A DNA stretch of 10,640 bases, taken from NCBI GenBank assembly GCA_009930445.1, contig RZYD01000058.1, positions 1-10,640 of the forward strand, read 5' to 3'. A program made the translations under genes and the position numbers. Positions 1-5,629 of the stretch are shown here, one piece after another. The stretch is from Bacteroidia bacterium (GTDB lineage: Bacteria; Bacteroidota; Bacteroidia; Bacteroidales; BM520). A model generated the notes under the pieces. That model saw only the letters and a list, made by a program, of their open reading frames with translations. It searched no databases and was not told the DNA's origin. Every line of letters starts with the position of its first letter. Positions within the stretch are counted from its first letter, which is position 1.

Positions 1-110
1 TCGCGTCGGCTAAAAGAAAAAAAACCTGCCATAATAAAGAATTTATCAGCCATTAATGCAAAAAAGAGGAGAAGAGTAACCCATGGGGGGGGAAAAACTT
101 CATTTTTTTA

Positions 111-118
111 TATATTTG
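111..118 (+). promoter_or_regulatory. Candidate Bacteroidota -7 promoter element for the AGCS symporter
   Basis: TATATTTG matches the Bacteroidota -7 consensus TAnnTTTG exactly and lies 53 bases before the symporter start codon, which would give a leader of roughly 45-50 bases. The matching -33 TTTG is absent: where it should lie (about 87-90) there is instead a run of eight G (85-92). The site is therefore half-supported. Purine-rich sequence (66-76) and an AAGGTGG stretch (138-144) lie nearby, but neither is well spaced from the start codon at 172. Confidence 0.4.
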
Positions 119-171
119 GCGGTGATACATCAATAAAAAGGTGGAAGGCTTTAAATAATCAACACAAAAGC

Positions 172-1863
172 ATGCAAAATTTAAACGATTTCCTTGGGCG
201 CATCGACGGGTATTTGGGCGGTTCGCAGTGGTTTGTATTTCTTCTGCTGGGCACAGGAATATTTTTTACTATTTATTTGGGATTTCCCCAGTTCCGATTC
301 CTGGGGCATGCGATACGGGTCATGCGGGGAAAATATGATGAGGAAGGAGACAAGGGGGATACGAGCCACTTTCAGGCGCTTACGACGGCATTATCGGGCA
401 CCGTAGGCACGGGGAATATTGCGGGGGTAGCGCTGGCCGTTCATCTTGGTGGACCGGCGGCCATTTTTTGGATGATACTAACCGCAGCCATCGGGATGTG
501 TACAAAATTTGTGGAGGTCACCTTGTCGCATAAATACAGGGAATTTACTACCGACGGATCAGTGAGTGGTGGCCCGATGTATTATATGAAGAACAAATTA
601 AAGATGCCCTGGCTTGCCGTGCTGTTTTCCATAGCGACCATAATCTGTACATTTGGAACCGGGAGCTTACCCCAGATCAACAGCATCTCAAATGCCTTAT
701 ATTCCACATTTGGCATCCAGCATATTGTGACCGGAGCAGTTTTGGCGCTGCTGCTTGCCTTTGTAATCCTCGGGGGAATAAAACGGATAGCCAAAGTAAC
801 CTCCAGGCTTGTTCCGGCCATGGCATTTTTTTACTTATTCGGGGCACTGGCGGTAATCATCACCAATTATCAAAATATTATCCCTTCGATAACCGCAATT
901 ATCACCGATGTTTTTACCGGCACAGCCGCTACGGGTGGTTTTTTGGGAGCAGGATTTGCCTTTGCATTTAACCGGGGCGTTAACCGGGGGTTATACAGTA
1001 ATGAGGCAGGGCAAGGCTCGGCGGCGATTGCCCATGCCGCAGCTAAGACCAAAGAACCGGTATCCGAAGGAATGGTTGCATTACTGGAACCGTTTATCGA
1101 CACCATAATCATTTGTACACTCACCGGACTGGTAATCCTCAGCAGTGGTGTATGGCACGAAAAGTATGAAAACACTTTTCAGATGACGGATATGCAAATT
1201 CTCGCCATCGAAACGGACGACAAGAATCCGGAATCAAAAAAAACACTGATGTTGCACATCAGAAATAAAAAGCCAATTCCTGTTTTTAACGGTATGCTGA
1301 ATGTTGAAAACGGCATAATAAAAAACGAGGTATCGGTATTGCATTCGAGAAGCCTGGCAGAGGAGGTTAAAATATACAAAAATAACCAGCGCTACACGGG
1401 TGAAATTCTAATCACCCATGGGATTCCCGATCGTTCGAACAGTGAATTCCGTTTTGACGGGAAATCGCTATTGCATAGCGCACCCTTAACGACCATGGCT
1501 TTTACAAGAAGCTTTCTGGGTGAATGGGGAAAATATATTGTAGCGATCGGGTTGCTTTTATTTGCCTTCTCAACGGCCATCAGCTGGTCGTATTATGGAG
1601 GTAGAGCTATTACATACCTCATTGGGGTAAAATATGTGATTTATTACCGAATCGTATATGTTATTCTCTTTTTTATCGCCTCCTTTATCGATACCACATT
1701 AATCTGGACCTTTTCGGGTATAGCCATCGTATTCATGGCACTCCCGAACCTGTTCGGGATTCTGATGCTCCACAAAGATATAAAGCGCACACTCCATACC
1801 TATTGGGAACATTTCAAGCAGTCGCATCCCAATGAAAGGCAACCCCGTCGGATCCGGGATTAA
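172..1863 (+). CDS. Alanine/glycine:sodium symporter, AGCS family, with large hydrophilic insert
   Basis: Inner-membrane secondary transporter of the AGCS family, which imports alanine or glycine with Na+ (some members use H+). The family is clear from the GTVGTGNIAGVALAVHLGGP stretch (residues 76-95), SGGPMYYM (132-139), NRGLYSNEAGQGSAAIAHAA (271-290) and the late motif ALLEPFIDTIIICTLTG (303-319), followed by SWSYYGGRAI (471-480). The start at 172 puts the usual short N-terminal segment (LNDFLGRIDGYL) before the first membrane helix (about 20-38); no in-frame start lies just upstream. The protein has 563 residues against roughly 450 for typical members. The excess is one block, about residues 329-436, between GVW at the end of a membrane helix and APLTTMAF before the next. 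This block is hydrophilic, looks strand-rich and has no membrane segment. The last codon abuts the stop codon of the opposing transporter. Substrate is inferred from the family only. Confidence 0.93.
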   Translation: MQNLNDFLGRIDGYLGGSQWFVFLLLGTGIFFTIYLGFPQFRFLGHAIRVMRGKYDEEGDKGDTSHFQALTTALSGTVGTGNIAGVALAVHLGGPAAIFWMILTAAIGMCTKFVEVTLSHKYREFTTDGSVSGGPMYYMKNKLKMPWLAVLFSIATIICTFGTGSLPQINSISNALYSTFGIQHIVTGAVLALLLAFVILGGIKRIAKVTSRLVPAMAFFYLFGALAVIITNYQNIIPSITAIITDVFTGTAATGGFLGAGFAFAFNRGVNRGLYSNEAGQGSAAIAHAAAKTKEPVSEGMVALLEPFIDTIIICTLTGLVILSSGVWHEKYENTFQMTDMQILAIETDDKNPESKKTLMLHIRNKKPIPVFNGMLNVENGIIKNEVSVLHSRSLAEEVKIYKNNQRYTGEILITHGIPDRSNSEFRFDGKSLLHSAPLTTMAFTRSFLGEWGKYIVAIGLLLFAFSTAISWSYYGGRAITYLIGVKYVIYYRIVYVILFFIASFIDTTLIWTFSGIAIVFMALPNLFGILMLHKDIKRTLHTYWEHFKQSHPNERQPRRIRD

Positions 1864-3225
1864 TTAACCGATCAGGCCGATACTATAAAGGAATACCATG
1901 GCAATGGCCACTGGAGCGACAAACCGGACGATAATCAAAAAGAGATTAAAAAACGGAAGACGCAGGGTTCCTTCGTTCGAGAGTTCCGCCTTTGTTCCCT
2001 TGGGTTTTAGATACCAACCGATAAAGAGTACAATCAGAAAACCACCGAAAGGTAAAAGGATTTTCGAGCTGGTAAAATCCATCACATCGAAGAGATTCAT
2101 TGACCCGATGCGTAAACCAGGAAGAGCACCCTGTGAGAGGGTACAAAAAATGCCAATAAAGGCAATCGAGAGCGTTGCAATCCAGGTGGCGCTTTTACGA
2201 TTCATATTGGTTTCCTCCACAAAATAGGCCACCACAACTTCAAGCACGGAGATGGAGGAGGTGAGTGCAGCGACCGACAACAAGACAAAGAAAAGAATAG
2301 AGAAAAGATATCCGCCGGGCATTTGAAGAAAAATATTTGGCAGGGTAAGAAAGACCAGTTCCGGACCTTCGGCCGGGTTTATTCCAAACGCAAAAACGGC
2401 CGGAAAGATGGCCACTCCGGCCAGAATAGCGATAAAGGTGTCGGAAAACGAGACAATCACAGCAGAGGAGGTTAGATTATCCTTCTTCCCGATATACGAT
2501 CCATAGGTAATCAGAGCGCCCATTCCGATGGAAAGGGAGAAGAAGGCCTGTCCTAAAGCCTCCAGAATAACGCGGCCTGTAACTTTAGAAAAGTCAGGCT
2601 TAAACAAAAATTCCAACCCTTTTCCGGCACCTGGCAGTGTGACACTGCGGACACAAAGGGCTATAATAAGAACAAGGAGAAGCGGCATCAGAATTTTCGA
2701 ATATTTTTCAATACCTTTTTTAATCCCGGCGAGAACGATACCCGCGGTGAGAGCCAGAAAAAGCAATTGCCATAATACCGGCCGCCAGGAACTCCCTACA
2801 AAAGACTCAAACATCGTTTTAAGCTCTTCGGGATTTTTTCCGGAGAAGCTATTGGAAAAAGATTTAAAAATATATTCGAGTGTCCAACCGGCCACGGTGG
2901 AATAAAAAGAGAGAATAACAAATGCCGTCACGACCCCCATAAGGCCGACGAGAAACCAGGGTGTACCCGGAGCAAGTTTTTTAAACGCCCCATAGGCATT
3001 CCTTTGCGCCCGCCGGCCAATCACAAATTCCGACAGCATCAGTGGCATTCCGATTAACAGGATACACAACAAATTAATAAGCAGAAAGGCACCGCCGCCG
3101 TTTTCCCCTACCACATAAGGGAATCGCCAGATATTGCCCAGCCCAATGGCGCTTCCGGCAGCTGCAGCGATTACGCCAAACTTGCTTCCAAAGCTACCCC
3201 GGTCGGAAAGATTAAATTTTGCCAT
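1864..3225 (-). CDS. Sodium-dependent amino-acid transporter, NSS/SNF family (LeuT fold, 11-TM bacterial type)
   Basis: Inner-membrane Na+-coupled symporter of the neurotransmitter:sodium symporter family, whose bacterial members import amino acids such as leucine, tryptophan or tyrosine. The TM1 signature GSAIGLGNIWRFP is at residues 24-36, followed by ENGGGAF (41-47). TM6 is seen as EALGQAFFSLSIGMGALITY (222-241), TM7 carries SDTFIAILAG (261-270), and ALTSSIS (320-326) supplies the Thr/Ser Na2-site residues of TM8. The TM1 Ala and Asn that bind Na+ in LeuT are kept (A26, N31). The LeuT TM6 threonine is serine here (S230). LeuT N286 in TM7 aligns with S261, followed by D262, an SDT arrangement that I recall as common in bacterial members. 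I count about 11 membrane segments in 453 residues, the short bacterial architecture without TM12. Transcription converges on the AGCS gene with no spacer. Substrate cannot be read from the sequence. Confidence 0.95.
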   Translation of the reverse strand: MAKFNLSDRGSFGSKFGVIAAAAGSAIGLGNIWRFPYVVGENGGGAFLLINLLCILLIGMPLMLSEFVIGRRAQRNAYGAFKKLAPGTPWFLVGLMGVVTAFVILSFYSTVAGWTLEYIFKSFSNSFSGKNPEELKTMFESFVGSSWRPVLWQLLFLALTAGIVLAGIKKGIEKYSKILMPLLLVLIIALCVRSVTLPGAGKGLEFLFKPDFSKVTGRVILEALGQAFFSLSIGMGALITYGSYIGKKDNLTSSAVIVSFSDTFIAILAGVAIFPAVFAFGINPAEGPELVFLTLPNIFLQMPGGYLFSILFFVLLSVAALTSSISVLEVVVAYFVEETNMNRKSATWIATLSIAFIGIFCTLSQGALPGLRIGSMNLFDVMDFTSSKILLPFGGFLIVLFIGWYLKPKGTKAELSNEGTLRLPFFNLFLIIVRFVAPVAIAMVFLYSIGLIG

Positions 3226-3257
3226 AGTCAGGTTTTCTTATTTTCGATTCAGCATCA

Positions 3258-3265
3258 CAAAATTA
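3258..3265 (-). promoter_or_regulatory. Candidate -7 promoter element for the NSS transporter
   Basis: Read on the minus strand this is TAATTTTG, an exact TAnnTTTG match about 33 bases before the ATG at 3225. That would give a leader of about 25 bases. The -33 position (about 3285-3288, CTAA on the plus strand) is a poor match to CAAA. The 148-base gap between the transporter and the DUF2851 gene holds no other recognisable element, and I see no strong terminator for the gene upstream. Confidence 0.4.
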
Positions 3266-3373
3266 AAAAATCAACTGAACTTCCCTAATCCTATAGCCAT
3301 ATTGCGTCGGAATTTTTTCGGAAAGAAAGGACTGAAAAGAAAACGAGACACCGAACAGAACAAAAGCCATCTG

Positions 3374-4648
3374 TTACACGCGCTGTTGTGTTAACAGAGC
3401 ATAGCCGATCATACAATCCAGACATCTTTTTTCGTCGCAATAAGATGATTTCAGCTGCAAAACGGCCTGACTATGACCTGCAGAAGTGACCGCAGGTGCT
3501 ATCGCATTCCACTTTCGGATGATTTTATTTTTTTCCGGGTGCATACGATAAAGCAGATCGGGAATTTTAGAAAGCTTCGCCGGATTGGCATGTTGCAAAT
3601 AGGCGAAGGCCACTGGGATTACAGAATTAATAATTATGGATTGTACAGTATCCGGGCCTGTTTTTTTTAAAACCGGCGTGGAAGCGACATCAAATTTCAG
3701 GTGAGAGGTCCAGTACTCCGAAGCCTGAAGATTAAAGGCATCAAATAACAGGGTTTCATCCGGCGCATGCAAAAAAGCAGAAAGCCGGTGGCAATTTCGG
3801 TTAAAGAAAGCCGCCATCTGGGCAATCCGCACAGTCGGAAAACCGGAAGGGCGAATGCGCATAAACTTCCAACATGAATAGGGCAACGTATGCAAGTCGT
3901 ATTTATGTTTTAAATACTGATATTCATAATACAGTGCCTGCGGGTAGGGGTCACGAAACTGCGACGAAAGCATACCAGCCTGACCGAAGAGCAAGGCTTC
4001 GAGCGTTTGGAGGTGATCGGCATTTTTCAGAATAAGGGAAACCGGGGTAGCCTGCGCCAGAAGTTCGAATGCGGTTGCATTAACCGTGGAGCCAAAAGCT
4101 CTGGCCAGCATAATAAACAAGGTTTGCATCCAGGCACCGTTCCAGCGGGAAAGCACATCAGAGACATAATGCATTTTTTCTTCCAGTCGCTCAAGCAGGC
4201 ACCGTTCCAGCATTTTTTCGATTTTTATGGTTGGAACGGAGGCCAGCAGATGTTCACAAGGAATCCAGCGCAATGCTTCCATCATTCTGCGGTAGGTTTC
4301 AGCCGGAGCCCTGGCAACATAATTCCGCAACTCAACTTGCGGAACCGTGTATCCTACGCTGGTTTCAACAGGCTGATCACCGGTATATACCACATGCAAC
4401 ACGGTATTATTAAAGGCTGGATCAAACTGATGCCGGTGAATATACCAATCAGAAGCCACATTATGGATTTCCACATTTCCTACCCATATCATATCGTCCA
4501 AACGAATCCGGGCGTTAAAGAAATCCGGGCCGGAATCGTGGTTTTCGGTTCCGGGAGACAACACCTCAATTTTTTGTCCATCGACGGTAAAAAGCGGTGG
4601 ATCATAAAGCCGGTATTTCCAGATAAAAGCCAAAAAATTTTCATTCAT
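3374..4648 (-). CDS. DUF2851 family protein
   Basis: A soluble protein of 424 residues of the uncharacterised DUF2851 family, common in Bacteroidota; I do not know its function. Family hallmarks are ENHDSGPDFFNARI (35-48), WVGNVEIH (55-62), SDWYIHRHQFD (66-76), WIPCEHLL (128-135), LLFGQAGML (219-227), RPSGFPTVRIAQMA (266-279) and a C-terminal CDEKRCLDC (404-412). The reading frame stays open to 4711, but I chose the ATG at 4648 because MNENFLAFIWKYRLYD is the usual family N-terminus and the upstream 21 residues look like translated leader. No signal peptide or membrane helix is seen. GPDF followed about 20 residues later by VEIH loosely resembles a PD-(D/E)XK nuclease core, and the C-x4-C-x2-C cluster could bind metal; both are inference. 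The gene is divergent from the coiled-coil/zapA block and its own promoter is not clear. Confidence 0.88.
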   Translation of the reverse strand: MNENFLAFIWKYRLYDPPLFTVDGQKIEVLSPGTENHDSGPDFFNARIRLDDMIWVGNVEIHNVASDWYIHRHQFDPAFNNTVLHVVYTGDQPVETSVGYTVPQVELRNYVARAPAETYRRMMEALRWIPCEHLLASVPTIKIEKMLERCLLERLEEKMHYVSDVLSRWNGAWMQTLFIMLARAFGSTVNATAFELLAQATPVSLILKNADHLQTLEALLFGQAGMLSSQFRDPYPQALYYEYQYLKHKYDLHTLPYSCWKFMRIRPSGFPTVRIAQMAAFFNRNCHRLSAFLHAPDETLLFDAFNLQASEYWTSHLKFDVASTPVLKKTGPDTVQSIIINSVIPVAFAYLQHANPAKLSKIPDLLYRMHPEKNKIIRKWNAIAPAVTSAGHSQAVLQLKSSYCDEKRCLDCMIGYALLTQQRV

Positions 4649-4720
4649 AGGGCAAACTCTTTTCTCTTCATCCTGAAAAAGGGAAAAAATAACCCATTGG
4701 CCTGGCGGCAAAAATTAATA

Positions 4721-4752
4721 TTTGGAATAGACAGGCAGATCGTTTATCTTTG
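4721..4752 (+). promoter_or_regulatory. Bacteroidota-type promoter of the coiled-coil/zapA block
   Basis: TTTG at 4721-4724 and TATCTTTG at 4745-4752, separated by 20 bases, fit the Bacteroidota consensus (TTTG, 19-21 bases, TAnnTTTG) in every fixed position. Initiation would fall near 4758-4760, giving a leader of about 20 bases before the ATG at 4779. It sits in the divergent gap between the DUF2851 gene and the coiled-coil gene and is the best promoter in the window. Confidence 0.75.
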
Positions 4753-4778
4753 TACACCTAAGACAGTACATTGCGTTT

Positions 4779-5069
4779 ATGGATGAACAAAAAGCACTAC
4801 TTAAACGTATTGTTAGTAAAATCAGGGTATTAAGAGAACGCCATGAAGAACAGACGGCTGCCTTGGAAGTATATCAATTAAAAATTATCCGGATGGAACT
4901 TCGGATTAAAGAACTAGAATCGGAATTAGAAAAAGTAACTACAAATAAATCAATTTATTACAAAACACCAGGTTCAGGAAAGAGCCTGCCGGAAAACAAA
5001 AAAGCCGGCATTGAAAAATTGGTGCGGGAAATTGATCATTGTTTGAATCTGTTAAACGATAATAACTAA
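4779..5069 (+). CDS. Small coiled-coil protein upstream of zapA (possible ZapB-like partner)
   Basis: A 96-residue, highly charged protein without signal peptide or membrane helix. Residues about 3-54 form a heptad-rich coiled coil (LLKRIVSKIRVL, LEVYQLKIIRMELRIKELES), then a polar linker (55-75) and a short amphipathic C-terminal helix IEKLVREIDHCLNLLN (78-93). The tail resembles that of small proteins which, to my recollection, commonly precede zapA in Bacteroidota. It starts about 20 bases downstream of a good promoter and ends 18 bases before zapA, so the two are very likely co-transcribed. Its size, coiled coil and linkage to zapA recall ZapB, the coiled-coil ZapA partner of gammaproteobacteria, but I see no sequence similarity I would rely on. 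Function is inferred from context only. Confidence 0.82.
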   Translation: MDEQKALLKRIVSKIRVLRERHEEQTAALEVYQLKIIRMELRIKELESELEKVTTNKSIYYKTPGSGKSLPENKKAGIEKLVREIDHCLNLLNDNN

Positions 5070-5087
5070 CATAAAGAGAATTAACCA

Positions 5088-5369
5088 TTGGAAGACGAAC
5101 TGAACATACAGGTATCTATTGCTGACCGTCTCTATCCGATCAAGGTGAATACAACCGACAGGCCGTTGGTTGAAAGTGCTGCGCGAAGGATTAATGCAAT
5201 GATTACCGAATATTCAGAACGGTATGCTTTCAAAGATAAACAGGATTTGCTGGCCATGGCTGCCCTGCAGTACAGCACACATCTTGAAAAACTTGAAATA
5301 AGCAGGAAAGAGGACGAAAAGCACTATCTGGAAGATCTTCTTTATCTGGATAAACTATTATCGGCATAG
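5088..5369 (+). CDS. zapA: Cell division protein ZapA
   Basis: ZapA binds FtsZ and bundles its filaments at the division ring, acting as a dimer or tetramer in the cytoplasm. The 93-residue product has the family layout: an N-terminal strand domain (LNIQVSIADRLYPIKV, residues 5-20), the RPLVESAARRINAMITEY helix (25-42), and a C-terminal coiled coil starting with KDKQDLLAMAALQYSTHLEKLE (49-70). The start is TTG at 5088: an in-frame stop lies at 5082-5084 and the next ATG would delete the strand domain. The region before the start (AAAGAGAATTAACCA) carries only a weak ribosome-binding site, so translation may be coupled to the preceding gene 18 bases away. Downstream lies a 6S-like RNA, then rny. 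Confidence 0.93.
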   Translation: MEDELNIQVSIADRLYPIKVNTTDRPLVESAARRINAMITEYSERYAFKDKQDLLAMAALQYSTHLEKLEISRKEDEKHYLEDLLYLDKLLSA

Positions 5370-5390
5370 GTATAGAGAAAAACAACGAAC

Positions 5391-5398
5391 GTTCTTTG
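5391..5398 (+). promoter_or_regulatory. Candidate promoter element of the 6S-like RNA
   Basis: GTTCTTTG keeps the TTTG half of the Bacteroidota -7 element but not the leading TA. It lies 11 bases before the closing stem of the RNA hairpin, about right for initiation near 5404-5406. No TTTG is present at the expected -33 position, which overlaps the zapA stop codon. Weak support on its own; the position relative to the RNA is the main argument. Confidence 0.35.
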
Positions 5399-5403
5399 CA
5401 TAA

Positions 5404-5600
5404 AATATAACCCGCATTAATTCAACAGTTTTGAAACTCAACATTATGTTCATTAGGGCATAACTCTGTTGGTTCGTAGGACAGGCCTCATTCCCCCGGG
5501 AAATTGCATCTGCAATCAGTGGAAGTTCGAAAAACCCGGTGTCCCTATACGTGTCAAATAGGGGTTTCATATACTCCGGAATTAATTGCGGGTTTTTTCA
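5404..5600 (+). ncRNA. ssrS: 6S RNA (SsrS-like), RNA polymerase regulator
   Basis: 6S RNA mimics an open promoter and binds the housekeeping RNA polymerase holoenzyme, restraining transcription in slow growth. The 260-base gap between zapA and rny folds into one long rod. The closing stem pairs 5409-5423 with 5579-5594 (15 base pairs, one bulged U). Next come 5432-5439 with 5562-5569 (8 pairs including one G-U) and 5454-5458 with 5543-5547 (5 pairs). An internal loop of about 14 bases on each side (5440-5453 and 5548-5561) separates the last two, like the 6S central bubble. A small hairpin (5503-5507 with 5512-5516) lies near the apex. A T-rich tract (5593-5598, 5601-5605) follows the closing stem and can end the transcript. 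Length of about 195 bases fits 6S, and zapA-ssrS linkage is also known in gammaproteobacteria. Exact ends are estimated. The alternative is an unrelated structured leader of rny. Confidence 0.7.
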
Positions 5601-5629
5601 TTTTTCCTGAGCCGATAAAACAAACTTAT

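Noticed and set aside
83..136. Short leader peptide frame starting at the ATG before the G8 tract
   Set aside because: Only 17 codons of low-complexity sequence with no attenuator-like structure; kept only as part of the G-tract observation.
3371..3397. Imperfect hairpin (CTGTT-ACAC paired with GTGT-T-AACAG) across the DUF2851 stop codon as a terminator
   Set aside because: The stem is interrupted and A/T-rich, and no T run follows on the minus strand; too weak to call.
4703..4717. Minus-strand promoter for DUF2851 (TAATTTTTG on the minus strand)
   Set aside because: It has three instead of two bases between TA and TTTG and no -33 partner, so it does not meet the consensus.
4007..4786. Plus-strand open frame of 259 codons opposite the DUF2851 gene and running into the coiled-coil gene start
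   Set aside because: It is antisense to a gene with clear family motifs, has low-complexity unpatterned sequence with no recognisable domain, and overlaps the promoter and start of the next gene.
5358..5570. Minus-strand open frame of 70 codons over the zapA-rny gap
   Set aside because: It covers the strongly self-complementary RNA region; the base pairing explains the sequence better than a coding role.
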